A DNA stretch of 64,000 nucleotides from Collinsella sp. (lineage in GTDB: Bacteria > Actinomycetota > Coriobacteriia > Coriobacteriales > Coriobacteriaceae). The DNA is taken from contig JAHYYI010000006.1 in assembly GCA_019425045.1 (NCBI GenBank), forward strand, positions 15,299 to 79,298, given 5' to 3'. A model generated the notes under the pieces. The model was not told the origin of the DNA, did not search any database, and saw only the letters and a list, made by a program, of their open reading frames with translations. Of this stretch, positions 24,651-32,725 are shown one piece after another (the first letter of the stretch is position 1; every line of letters starts with the position of its first letter). The position numbers and the translations under genes were made by a program.

Positions 24651-25958
24651 CTACTGCGGCTTGGGATGCTTCTTCTTATTAAGTGCCGACGGAGATACGC
24701 GAATACCATCGCCTGTCTGGCGCACATAGGCTTTATGAGCCGGCTTAGCGGTCCCAGAAGCCTTCTGAGCGCGCTTCTTGGGATCAACGGTAACAGCATT
24801 GGTGGGGTGCGGCTTAGTGGGAGCAGAGGGCGTCTGAGGCGTACGGCCGAGCTTGCGCATCACACGATTCCAGCGCGCATGGATGCTCTCGTTGTGGGCG
24901 CTCTTAAGTCCCAGCAGGGGCGCAGCCAAAATGGTCGGCGCAATAAACGTAATGAGGCGCCACAGCAGATAGCCGGCGGTCGAAGCCGACCCAAAGAAAT
25001 GACCCAAGAACAATGCAAAGCCGCCCTCAGCACCACCAGTTCCACCGGGCAAGGGAACCGCAGAGCTCAGCAGCTGGACAAAGGCGCTCGCGGCCATGAC
25101 CGAGAAAAAGTCGACCTCGTGGTGGCCAAAGGCAAGCATCAGGAAATACGGCACCAGATAGAAAAACGCGAGCTGCAGCATGGTGATAAACACGGTGAGC
25201 AACATGGAAGAAAAATGTCCGGCCGAAAGCTTGAACTTCTCGGAGAAGGAGTAGATCTCGCCATCGACAAACGTGCGCCATCCCTCGATCTTAGTGGCCG
25301 AGACACCAATGCGCTCGAGCCAATTGATGATGCAATGGGCGACGCGCGTGACGGTCTTAGGCATGAGAGCGACGGCGAAGATGCCAAGCAAGATGCAGCA
25401 GTGTCCACCAAAGCTAAAGACGCACAGCAGCGTCATGTCGCCATAGCGCTCGGCAAAAAACGGCATGCGAGCAAGCAGTAGGATAGCGCCCCAGGCAACG
25501 AGGCCAAACTGATACACGATAAAGCGCGTGAACTGCGTGGCTCCGGCCTCGCCGACATTTTGGCCCGCTTTGGTCAGGCGGTAGATCTGGGCGGGAGTCG
25601 AGCCCATCATCATGGGCGTGAGGTTGCCAAAGAAGATGCCACTCGCCTCGACCGAAATCAGGTCGCGAATGCCGACGGGTGAATTAGGGTCGAGCCATAC
25701 GGCGATCGCATAGGCCACAATGCCAAAGAACAGATACATGAACATGCAAAGACACGCGACAAAGAGCCATGACGCCTGCACGCTCGACATAGCGGCCCAG
25801 AACTGCCCCATCTGCCCGGTTACCACCAGATAGACGATATAACCCACCAGCACGACGCCGATAAAGATGGCGCCGCGGCGTGCGCTCTTATTGTCATCTC
25901 CGCCCGAGGCCTCAACCTCGACCTGGGGCTTAGACGTATGCTGAGAGGACTCCGTCAT
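24651..25958 (-). CDS. Flippase-like membrane protein (lysylphosphatidylglycerol synthase TM region / UPF0104 family)
   Basis: The 435-aa protein has about eight membrane segments and the family's internal signatures: VEASGIFFGNLTPMMMGSTPAQIYRL and LLSSAVPLPGGTGGAEGGFALFL. This domain occurs alone or fused to MprF synthases and is thought to move lipids or lipid-linked sugars. No synthase domain is attached. The last 65 residues are Lys/Pro/Thr-rich and basic, probably a cytoplasmic tail. ATG 25958 is preceded by AGAAGGAG. Confidence 0.82.
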   Translation of the reverse strand: MTESSQHTSKPQVEVEASGGDDNKSARRGAIFIGVVLVGYIVYLVVTGQMGQFWAAMSSVQASWLFVACLCMFMYLFFGIVAYAIAVWLDPNSPVGIRDLISVEASGIFFGNLTPMMMGSTPAQIYRLTKAGQNVGEAGATQFTRFIVYQFGLVAWGAILLLARMPFFAERYGDMTLLCVFSFGGHCCILLGIFAVALMPKTVTRVAHCIINWLERIGVSATKIEGWRTFVDGEIYSFSEKFKLSAGHFSSMLLTVFITMLQLAFFYLVPYFLMLAFGHHEVDFFSVMAASAFVQLLSSAVPLPGGTGGAEGGFALFLGHFFGSASTAGYLLWRLITFIAPTILAAPLLGLKSAHNESIHARWNRVMRKLGRTPQTPSAPTKPHPTNAVTVDPKKRAQKASGTAKPAHKAYVRQTGDGIRVSPSALNKKKHPKPQ

Positions 25959-26066
25959 GAGACTCCTTCTAACAGTCAAAATATCTTGGATATTGTACCC
26001 GCAAGGACCATAAGCAGAACGCAAAGCTCTGGTTCAAACGGGAATTGCAGACGGTTGTTTGAAAAT

Positions 26067-26097
26067 AAAAAACCCGGCCTTCCATGGGAAGTCCGGG
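26067..26097 (-). terminator. Rho-independent terminator of the tRNA-Glu pair
   Basis: On the minus strand CCCGG.CTTCC, loop CATG, GGAAG.CCGGG is followed by TTTTTT. It lies 12 bases past the 3' end of the second-transcribed tRNA. Confidence 0.85.
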
Positions 26098-26108
26098 TAT
26101 CAGATGCG

Positions 26109-26185
26109 TGGTAGCCCGTACCAGATTCGAACTGGTGATCTCCGCCTTGAGAGGGCGGCGTCCTAAACCGCTAGACGAACGGGCC
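26109..26185 (-). tRNA. tRNA-Glu(CTC), copy 1
   Basis: The minus strand folds as a cloverleaf: acceptor GGCCCGT pairs with ACGGGCT, the anticodon stem CCGCC/GGCGG encloses CTCTCAA with anticodon CTC, and the T-arm has GTTCGAATC. CCA is encoded at the 3' end (26109-26111). It is identical to the second copy over its whole length. Confidence 0.95.
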
Positions 26186-26207
26186 ATAAGCCTCAGCAGA
26201 AAAGAAG

Positions 26208-26284
26208 TGGTAGCCCGTACCAGATTCGAACTGGTGATCTCCGCCTTGAGAGGGCGGCGTCCTAAACCGCTAGACGAACGGGCC
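26208..26284 (-). tRNA. tRNA-Glu(CTC), copy 2
   Basis: An identical 77-base tRNA-Glu(CTC) with encoded CCA, 22 bases upstream of the other copy in transcription order. Both are read from the promoter at 26319-26347 and end at the terminator at 26067. The tandem probably arose by duplication and raises the dose of the GAG-reading tRNA. Confidence 0.95.
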
Positions 26285-26318
26285 ACATGACATCTGCACT
26301 GCCGTGCTGCGAGGAAAT

Positions 26319-26347
26319 ATATTACGGGACAAAAAACATCAGCGCAA
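26319..26347 (-). promoter_or_regulatory. Sigma70-type promoter of the tRNA-Glu pair
   Basis: On the minus strand -35 TTGCGC (26342-26347), a 17-base spacer and -10 TAATAT (26319-26324) place the start near 26312, about 27 bases before the first tRNA. Confidence 0.75.
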
Positions 26348-26412
26348 GAAGAAATTCCAAATTGCCGAAAAAATTGTCGGCAGGTTATGGAACGCGCAGG
26401 TCAACTGGTTAG

Positions 26413-27807
26413 CTAGTTCAAGTTGATATGAGCCAGGAGGGCTTCGCGGTTGTTGGGGATGTTGTCCTCGATCACGGCGTCGAGGGCGGAGTTGAGAAGC
26501 TGCCCCAGTTCCGGCCCCGGCTTCACACCGGCGCGGATCAGGTCGCCGCCGTTAATGGCGAGCATCTTGAGCGTATAGGGCTCCCCCGCCTTCAGCAGCT
26601 CGTGCGCCATCGCGCGCATCTCCTCAATCGTCTCGACGTAATAGAAGCACGACGGGGCCTTGCCAAGTGTGTCAGCACGCTTAAGATCCATGAGCTCGTC
26701 CATCAGACGCGGCGTGTCGACGCCCTCGCCCGAAAGCGCGCGCATCATATTGAGCAGGCAGGAGCGCTCGGGGCGCAGCGGCTTGTCGTGATATTTGATG
26801 AGCAGGCACACGTCGCGCACCAGGTCGTGCGAGAGCGCTAGGCGATCCATAATGACGCGCGCTTTCTTGGCGCCGAGCTCGGGATGACCGTAGAAGTGTC
26901 CGCTGCCGGCGTGATCGACCGTAAAGCACTCGGGCTTGGACACATCGTGCAAAAACGCTGCCCACATCAAGCTCGAAGAGGGCGCGACGCCGTCACACAG
27001 CGCCAGCTCCCCTGCCACCGTCAGCACGCGGGCGATATGCTCGTAGACGTTAAACGCATGATAGACGCTGCGCTGATCAAACCCGCGACCCGCCGCCAAC
27101 TCGGGCACGGAGGCGCAAACAAGCTCGGGATAGCGCAGCATCGCGTCTCCCCCGTGGCCGGTTGACAGAATGCCCTCAAGCTCAATACCCACGCGCTCGC
27201 GCGCCACGGCATCGAGCAGCGGCGCGCACTCGGCAAGCGCGCGCTTAGTCTCGGGCTCAATCATAAAGTCCAGGCGGCAGGCAAAGCGCACCGCACGCAA
27301 CATGCGCAAGGCGTCCTCGTTAAAACGACGCTTGGGATCGCCGACAGCGCGAATCAGCTTGCGCTCCAAGTCACCCTGGCCGTCGTAGCGGTCGACAAGC
27401 CCGCGCTCGGGATGCCAGGCCATGGCGTTGACGGTAAAGTCGCGGCGCGCCAGATCGTCCTCGAGCGAGGGGGCACGCTCCACACTCTGGGGATGGCGAC
27501 CATCGGTGTAAAAGCCATCCAGACGGTACGTGGTGACCTCGATACGCTCGCCATCGGAAATAGCCGTGATTCCGCCAAATTTAATGCCCGACTCCACAAC
27601 CGCGATGCCGGCGGCCTCGAGCGCCGCTTTGGACTCCTGCCACAGGCCGCTACAGCACATATCAACATCGTGGCTGGGGCACCCCATCAGGGCGTCGCGC
27701 ACCCAACCGCCCACGTACCAAGCCTCAAGACCAGCCGCCTCAAGCGCGCGCAGGACGCGCAGGGACGCATCGGACGGTTGAGTACCGTTGAGCGAAACAT
27801 TGCACAT
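26413..27807 (-). CDS. CCA-adding tRNA nucleotidyltransferase (poly(A) polymerase family) with HD domain
   Basis: This class II nucleotidyltransferase builds or repairs the CCA end of tRNAs. The 464-aa protein has the head-domain motif AWYVGGWVRDALMGCPSHDVDM, with the metal-binding DxD equivalent, then RDFTVNAMAW and the RRFNEDALRMLRAVRFACRL region. A C-terminal HD-type hydrolase domain (AAFLHDVSKPECF, HxxxGA) gives possible 2',3'-phosphatase activity. It lies directly upstream of the tRNA-Glu pair but has its own start. Confidence 0.9.
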   Translation of the reverse strand: MCNVSLNGTQPSDASLRVLRALEAAGLEAWYVGGWVRDALMGCPSHDVDMCCSGLWQESKAALEAAGIAVVESGIKFGGITAISDGERIEVTTYRLDGFYTDGRHPQSVERAPSLEDDLARRDFTVNAMAWHPERGLVDRYDGQGDLERKLIRAVGDPKRRFNEDALRMLRAVRFACRLDFMIEPETKRALAECAPLLDAVARERVGIELEGILSTGHGGDAMLRYPELVCASVPELAAGRGFDQRSVYHAFNVYEHIARVLTVAGELALCDGVAPSSSLMWAAFLHDVSKPECFTVDHAGSGHFYGHPELGAKKARVIMDRLALSHDLVRDVCLLIKYHDKPLRPERSCLLNMMRALSGEGVDTPRLMDELMDLKRADTLGKAPSCFYYVETIEEMRAMAHELLKAGEPYTLKMLAINGGDLIRAGVKPGPELGQLLNSALDAVIEDNIPNNREALLAHINLN

Positions 27808-27901
27808 GCCTATGGCCTCCTGCGACTATCAAATTGGCTATCGATTGCGTCTGCAAGAAGTCTAGCAAGAAACAGCCTCCACTGCACACGCAAGTCCGAT
27901 A

Positions 27902-27938
27902 AACAAAAACGCATCCGTCCTAGTCTAAGACGGATGCG
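27902..27938 (-). terminator. Rho-independent terminator after fruK paralogue 1
   Basis: On the minus strand CGCATCCGTC, a 9-base loop and GACGGATGCG are followed by TTTTTGTTT. It ends the fructose-kinase transcript 33 bases past the stop codon. Confidence 0.88.
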
Positions 27939-27971
27939 AAATAATCAAACTATTCAGACAAGGTGCCGGAA

Positions 27972-28904
27972 CTAGCAGACCTGGCGAACCTCGATGTGCT
28001 TCTTATATTCGTCCACCTTGGCAAAATCACCCAGACCGGGGCACTCGACCACGTTGGCGCCAGTGGCCATCGAAAGGCGCAGGGCGTCCTCGACGCGCTC
28101 GGGGGCGTCGTGCCACACGGACAGGAAGGCAGCGAGCGAGGAATCGCCGGCGCACACCGTCGACAGCAGCTTGACGTCGAAGGTGCGGTTGGCAAACCAG
28201 ATATGCTCGCCGTTGAAGAAGTACGCACCGGCGCCACCAAGGGTCAGCAGCACGTTCTTGGCGCCCTTGGCGTGCAGCTCGGCCATAGCGCCCTTGACGG
28301 ACTCGTCGTCGCCACCGCTCACCTTGATGCCAAAGATGTCAAGCAGCTCGTCGTCATTGGGCTTGATCAGCAGTGGCTCCAGAGCAATGAGGTCTGCCAG
28401 CTGATGGCTCGAGATGTCGAGGACGAACTCGGCCCCCTTGGCCTTGACACGGCGCAGGACCTCGGCCAAGAAGCCCTCGGAAGTGTTGGGAGGCAGCGAG
28501 CCGCTGATGACCAGGCAGGTCATGTCATCGAGCGAATCGATAAGTTCAAACATCTCCTGCTCGTTGGCCTCATTGATGGCGGCACCGGCATTGACCATGT
28601 TGTACTCGGTGTCGGGACCGGCGTTGAGGAACACATTGACGCGCGTAATACCGTCGGTCCACACGGGCTTGACGGGCACGCCCAAGGCCTCGGCGCCCTT
28701 AACGATAAACTCACCCGAGAAGCCGGCGAAGAAACCCAGGATCGTGGTGTCGACACCATAGTGGTCAAGCGTAAACGAGACGTTGAGGCCCTTGCCGTTG
28801 GGCGTGTAGACGGCATTGCGGGTACGCGTGACGGTATTGGCAGTAAGGCCGTCGCAGGCGATGTTGTAGTCAATGGCGGGATTTGTAGTGAGCGTGTAAA
28901 TCAT
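27972..28904 (-). CDS. PfkB-family hexose-phosphate kinase, FruK-like (1-phosphofructokinase), paralogue 1
   Basis: The likely reaction is ATP-dependent phosphorylation of fructose 1-phosphate made by the PTS. The 310-aa protein has the 1-PFK N terminus YTLTTNPAIDYNI, NGKGLNVSFTL, ISGSLPPNTSEGFL, LIKPNDDEL and TLGGAGAYFF. The catalytic loop reads VCAGDSSLAAF: the base Asp is kept, but the first glycine of the usual GAGD is a cysteine. ATG 28904 follows AAAGGA. A tagatose-6-phosphate kinase role is possible. It is the last gene of the fructose cluster. Confidence 0.85.
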   Translation of the reverse strand: MIYTLTTNPAIDYNIACDGLTANTVTRTRNAVYTPNGKGLNVSFTLDHYGVDTTILGFFAGFSGEFIVKGAEALGVPVKPVWTDGITRVNVFLNAGPDTEYNMVNAGAAINEANEQEMFELIDSLDDMTCLVISGSLPPNTSEGFLAEVLRRVKAKGAEFVLDISSHQLADLIALEPLLIKPNDDELLDIFGIKVSGGDDESVKGAMAELHAKGAKNVLLTLGGAGAYFFNGEHIWFANRTFDVKLLSTVCAGDSSLAAFLSVWHDAPERVEDALRLSMATGANVVECPGLGDFAKVDEYKKHIEVRQVC

Positions 28905-29032
28905 GAATGTTCCTTTCACGAAGCAACGTGTTAGTGAAAGTATATTCCACGCATCGGTAAAAGGCTAGGACAACTCGGCGAACGGTGTGGAAGCGATGAA
29001 GTACGGCGGGACACCTCTCCCCCGTGGCGGAA

Positions 29033-29064
29033 CAAAAAGGCGCCCCAGCCGAAACCGGGGCGCC
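29033..29064 (-). terminator. Rho-independent terminator after fruK paralogue 2
   Basis: On the minus strand GGCGCCCC, a 10-base loop and GGGGCGCC are followed by TTTTTG, 29 bases past the stop of the upstream kinase gene. The two kinase genes are therefore probably separate or only partly linked transcripts. Confidence 0.88.
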
Positions 29065-29092
29065 ACATGCGCACGAATATGTCGCGTTTCGA

Positions 29093-30025
29093 TTACTGAC
29101 GATCGAGCTTGCGGACAGCAACACGCTTGCTGTACTCGTCGACGTGACCGAAGTCGCCGATGCCGACGGACTCGGCAACGTTGGCGCCGGTGGCCATAGC
29201 GAGCTTCATGGCCTCCTCGACGTTGTCGCGATCCCTGTACCACTTGTGCAGGAACGCAGCGAGGGTGCAGTCGCCGGCGCAGACGGAAGAGACCAGCTTG
29301 ATGTTGAACTCACGCTTGGCGTACCAGATGTCCTCGCCATTGGAGAAGTAAGCGTCGCCGCGGCTACCACGGGTGAGCAGCACGTTCTGAACGCCGGCGT
29401 CGTGGGCGAGCTTCATGGCAACGCGGACCTCGTCGTCGGTGTCGACCGGCACGCCGAAGATGGCCTTCATCTCGTGATGGTTCGGCTTGATGAGCAGCGG
29501 CTTCTTGTGAGCGAGCTCCTTGAGCTTGTCGGAGGACAGGTCCAGGACGACGTCGGCGCCACGAGCCTGAGCATGCTCCATGACCTTAGCCAGGAAGTCG
29601 GGCGTAGCTTTGGGAGGCACGGAGCCAGAGACGATCAGGCACTCAAGATCGCCCGCGGTGTCCAGGATGTTGTAGAGCTCCTCCTGATGCTGCGGCGTAA
29701 TCGGTGCGCCGGGGTTCAGGATGCCATACTCGTGCTGGCCATCATTGACGTAGGTGTTGATGCGCGTGATACCGTCGGTCCAGACCGGGCGGCACAGGCA
29801 ACCCAGGTTCATGACCTCCTCGACGATAAACTTGCCCGTGAAGCCGGCGAAGAAGCCGAGCGCGACGGTGTCGACACCCATCTTCTTAAAGGCGAAGGAC
29901 ACGTCGAGGCCCTTGCCGTTAGCCGTGTAGCTGGCCGAACCGGTGCGGACGTTCTCGTCGGGCTCGAGCGGAGAGCTCGAAACCGTCATGTCGACGGCCG
30001 GATTAGCGGTTAGCGTGTAGAACAT
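29093..30025 (-). CDS. PfkB-family hexose-phosphate kinase, FruK-like, paralogue 2
   Basis: The 310-aa protein is homologous to the neighbouring kinase from end to end: FYTLTANPAVDMTV, NGKGLDVSFAF, VSGSVPPKATPDFL, LIKPNHHEM, and the shared catalytic loop VCAGDCTLAAF with cysteine in place of the first GAGD glycine. It should also phosphorylate fructose 1-phosphate or a similar sugar phosphate. The two differ in the sugar-facing loops, for example NDGQHEYGILNPGAPI here, so they may prefer different substrates. It lies 74 bp downstream of ptsI. Confidence 0.85.
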   Translation of the reverse strand: MFYTLTANPAVDMTVSSSPLEPDENVRTGSASYTANGKGLDVSFAFKKMGVDTVALGFFAGFTGKFIVEEVMNLGCLCRPVWTDGITRINTYVNDGQHEYGILNPGAPITPQHQEELYNILDTAGDLECLIVSGSVPPKATPDFLAKVMEHAQARGADVVLDLSSDKLKELAHKKPLLIKPNHHEMKAIFGVPVDTDDEVRVAMKLAHDAGVQNVLLTRGSRGDAYFSNGEDIWYAKREFNIKLVSSVCAGDCTLAAFLHKWYRDRDNVEEAMKLAMATGANVAESVGIGDFGHVDEYSKRVAVRKLDRQ

Positions 30026-30099
30026 TTACAGTACCCCCTGTATATGTGAGGGCCGCGTGGCCGGCCCATTCCAACCACGCGGTTACCTCTGATACCAAA

Positions 30100-31803
30100 T
30101 TAACGAGCTGCAGACTCGAGCAGCGCCTTGACCTCGGCGGCGGTGTTGCAGGCAAGCGCCTTCTCGGCGAGCTCGTCGCACTCGGCCTTGGTCCACTGGC
30201 TGATGGTCTTGCGGGCGCGCAGGATGGACGGAGCGCTCATCGAGAACTCCTCCAGGCCCCAGCTGATCAGCAGCGGCTCGAGCAGCGGATCGGCAGCGGC
30301 CTCGCCGCACATACCAACCATGATGCCGGCCTTCACGCCACTCTCGATGATGTTCTTGAGCGAGCGAAGCACGGCAGGATAGTACACCTGGTACAGGTTG
30401 GAGATGGTGTCGTTGCCACGGTCGGCGCACATAGTGTAGCCGATCAGGTCATTGGTGCCGATGGAGAAGAAGTCGGCGACCTTGGCCAGGCGGTCAGCGA
30501 GCAGCGAAGCGGCGGGCGTCTCGACCATAATGCCGACCTCGATGTTCTCATTGAACTTGCGGCCCTCTTCGGTCAGCTCGGCCTTGCACTGCTCGACGAG
30601 CTCCTTGACAGCCAAGACCTCCTCGACGCAGGTGACGAGCGGGATCATGATCTTGACGTCACCGAAGGCGCTAGCGCGCAGCAGAGCGCGGAGCTGGACC
30701 TTGTACTGGTCGGGATTGGCCAGGCAGTAACGCACGGCGCGGAAGCCCATGAAGGGGTTGTCTTCCTTGACCATATGCAGATACGGAATCTCCTTGTCGC
30801 CACCCACATCGAGCGTGCGGATGATGACCGGAGCACCCTTGAGCGCGCTGGCGACCTTACGGTAGGCGTTGAACTGCTCCTCCTCGGAAGGAAGCTCAGC
30901 AGAGTCCATGAACAGGAACTCGGAGCGGAACAGGCCGATGGCCTCGGCGTCGTGATCGAGCGCGTTGGGCACGTCATCGGGGTTACCGATGTTGCAGGCG
31001 ATGATCTTCTTGATGCCATCGGCAGTCACGGACGGCTTGCCACGGAAGGCCTCGAGGGCCGCCTTCTCGGCAGCGAAGGCCTCGGCCTTGGCGGTATAGG
31101 CAGCGAGCGTCTCCTCGTCGGGATCGGCCTCGACGATACCCTTGCCACCGTCGACGACAACGGTCATACCGTTGCGCAGCGCGGTGCAGCTGTTGGAAAC
31201 CGAAAGGACAGCCGGGATCTCGAGGGCGCGCGCGATGATCGCGGAGTGCGACGTGCGGCCACCGGTCTCGGTGACGATGCCGGCAACGTGGGCCTTATCG
31301 ATCGTGGCGGTCATGGACGGCGTGAGGTCGTGCACGACAACGACGGTGTTCTCGGGCAGGACGGAAAGGTCGACGACCTCCTTGCCCAGCAGCTCGGCCA
31401 GAATACCGGTGCGGATGTCGGCGATGTCGGCCGCGCGCAGACGGAACATCTCGTCGTCCATGGACAGGAACATGTTCTCAAACATGGTCGAGGTGTCCAT
31501 GAGCGCCTGCTCGGCGCAGGTACCGCCGTCAATGGCGGCGTTGATGGCGTCAGTCATGCCCGGGTCCTGAGCCAGGACAATGTGTCCGCTCATGATCTCG
31601 GCCTCGGCCTCGCCCACCGTCTCCTTCATATGGTCGGCCTGAGCCTGGGTCTTCTCGCAGAAGACCGAAAGAGCGGACTGATAGCGCTCCTTCTCTGCTG
31701 CCGAATCAGCAACCTCGTGCGGCTCAAACGTCAAGTCGGGATCGACGGCGACCATGACGGTGCCGATACCGATGCCCTCGGAAGCGTTGACTCCCTGATA
31801 CAT
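30100..31803 (-). CDS. ptsI: PTS Enzyme I (phosphoenolpyruvate-protein phosphotransferase)
   Basis: Enzyme I takes phosphate from PEP and passes it to HPr. The 567-aa protein has the phosphorylated-histidine motif GGRTSHSAIIARALEIPAV, the PEP-binding barrel motifs GLFRSEFLFMD and DVGGDKEIPYL, GFRAVRYCL, and the C-terminal GMCGEAAADP with the catalytic cysteine. Of two close ATGs, 31803 is preferred because GAGAGG is correctly spaced. It follows ptsH on the same strand. Confidence 0.96.
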   Translation of the reverse strand: MYQGVNASEGIGIGTVMVAVDPDLTFEPHEVADSAAEKERYQSALSVFCEKTQAQADHMKETVGEAEAEIMSGHIVLAQDPGMTDAINAAIDGGTCAEQALMDTSTMFENMFLSMDDEMFRLRAADIADIRTGILAELLGKEVVDLSVLPENTVVVVHDLTPSMTATIDKAHVAGIVTETGGRTSHSAIIARALEIPAVLSVSNSCTALRNGMTVVVDGGKGIVEADPDEETLAAYTAKAEAFAAEKAALEAFRGKPSVTADGIKKIIACNIGNPDDVPNALDHDAEAIGLFRSEFLFMDSAELPSEEEQFNAYRKVASALKGAPVIIRTLDVGGDKEIPYLHMVKEDNPFMGFRAVRYCLANPDQYKVQLRALLRASAFGDVKIMIPLVTCVEEVLAVKELVEQCKAELTEEGRKFNENIEVGIMVETPAASLLADRLAKVADFFSIGTNDLIGYTMCADRGNDTISNLYQVYYPAVLRSLKNIIESGVKAGIMVGMCGEAAADPLLEPLLISWGLEEFSMSAPSILRARKTISQWTKAECDELAEKALACNTAAEVKALLESAAR

Positions 31804-31861
31804 TCCCATTCCTCTCTCCGTGTCATGTGATAAAGCGTTTTGCCATATCCATGACAAAAGA

Positions 31862-31891
31862 GCGCAGCTACCTTACAACAGGTCACTGCGC
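31862..31891 (-). terminator. Candidate attenuator between ptsH and ptsI
   Basis: On the minus strand GCGCAG..CCT and AGG..CTGCGC pair across a short loop and are followed by TCTTTTG. The weak T-run suggests partial termination, which would give more HPr than Enzyme I. Confidence 0.5.
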
Positions 31892-31936
31892 CCCCAAATA
31901 TGAACTTAGTTGTTCAACATGCGACCCGTTTGAGTT

Positions 31937-32200
31937 CTACTCGCCAAGACCGCTCTTGATGAGCTCGATGGCAGCAGCCAGAGCCTCGGCCTCGTCGGCG
32001 CCGTCGCACTTGACCTCGACCTCAGTACCGCAGGGGATACCAGCAGCCATGAGGGCCATCGGGGACTTGCCGTTGACCTCCTTCTCGGGGGTGACGACCG
32101 TCACGTCACAGGCGTACTTGCCCATGGTGGAGGCGAACAGACCAGCCGGACGCATGTGCAGACCCTGAGGATTAACGAGGGTAGCCTTCTCAGAAACCAT
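31937..32200 (-). CDS. ptsH: Phosphocarrier protein HPr
   Basis: HPr relays phosphate from Enzyme I to the EIIA domain. The 87-aa protein has NPQGLHMRPAG with the active His15, and a serine at position 46 (NGKSPMALM), the site of regulatory HPr kinase in Firmicutes; the sequence around it differs from the usual KSIMGVM. ATG 32200 is preceded by AAAAAGGAG. Confidence 0.95.
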   Translation of the reverse strand: MVSEKATLVNPQGLHMRPAGLFASTMGKYACDVTVVTPEKEVNGKSPMALMAAGIPCGTEVEVKCDGADEAEALAAAIELIKSGLGE

Positions 32201-32337
32201 AGTTGACTCCTTTTTGTGTTTAACCCCTGTCATGCATGTGGCAGGAGTCAGATTCACGACGTTGTTTATATTAACTCACATCAAACGGTTTTTCATTATG
32301 TTTCGCACGAATTGTTGGACAGATGTCGTTCCTGTAC

Positions 32338-32466
32338 GCTTGCCTGCCGGGCGGGGCGGTTAAGTTTGCTGCTCTACAGTCCTGCGCAAGACGAAAAGCA
32401 CATTAAGTGCTTTCCTTTGCGTGCGGAACTCGCGACAAACTTAACCGCCCCGCCCGGCAGGCAAGC
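32338..32466. repeat. 129-bp giant hairpin with a 31-bp perfect stem
   Basis: The 31-bp arms at 32338-32368 (starting GCTTGCCTGCCGGGCGGGG) and 32436-32466 (ending CCCGGCAGGCAAGC) are exact complements. The 67-base interior holds a second palindrome, AAAGCAC-ATTAA-GTGCTTT, flanked by further partial pairing. There is no T-run, open frame or obvious target duplication. It lies between fruA and ptsH, both read on the minus strand. A MITE-like element or a structured RNA is possible. Confidence 0.85.
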
Positions 32467-32572
32467 TGCGGAAACTCGGTCGGCTCAGAGCAATATCGTG
32501 TGAACGGAATTCTGGCTGAGGATCTGTTCGCGACAAAGACTCAATGGGCAGTTCCCTCTATGCCCTTCTGGA

Positions 32573-32641
32573 AGTTGCGGTGAAATAGGGACTGATTTTG
32601 CGGTTGAAACGTTTAAACAATCCCTATTTCACCGCACCTTA
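32573..32641. repeat. REP-like palindrome, family B, copy 2
   Basis: GCGGTGAAATAGGGA (32577-32591) and its exact complement (32621-32635) form a 15-bp stem; the 5' flank GAAGTT and the internal ACTGATTTTGC match the element at 1184-1253. It lies 12 bp beyond the fruA terminator. Confidence 0.8.
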
Positions 32642-32653
32642 CAGAAGGGAATG

Positions 32654-32687
32654 AAAAAAGGCGGGGGCTCCGAGTGGAGTCCTCGCC
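32654..32687 (-). terminator. Rho-independent terminator of fruA
   Basis: On the minus strand GGCGAGG.CTCC, loop ACTC, GGAG.CCCCGCC is followed by TTTTTT, 38 bases past the fruA stop. It separates fruA from ptsH, which should have its own promoter. Confidence 0.88.
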
Positions 32688-32725
32688 TTTGTTACAGGGG
32701 GCGATGGTATTCGCGTGTTGCGGGA

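Noticed and set aside
26109..26284. Direct repeat of about 77 bases with a 22-base spacer, CRISPR-like at first sight
   Set aside because: Only two units, and each folds as a tRNA with encoded CCA. No CRISPR array is seen anywhere in the window.
25969..26286. 105-codon frame with an internal repeat MARSSSGLGRRPLKAEI
   Set aside because: It is simply the two tandem tRNA-Glu genes read as protein.
30046..31830. 594-codon open frame opposite ptsI
   Set aside because: Antisense shadow of Enzyme I.
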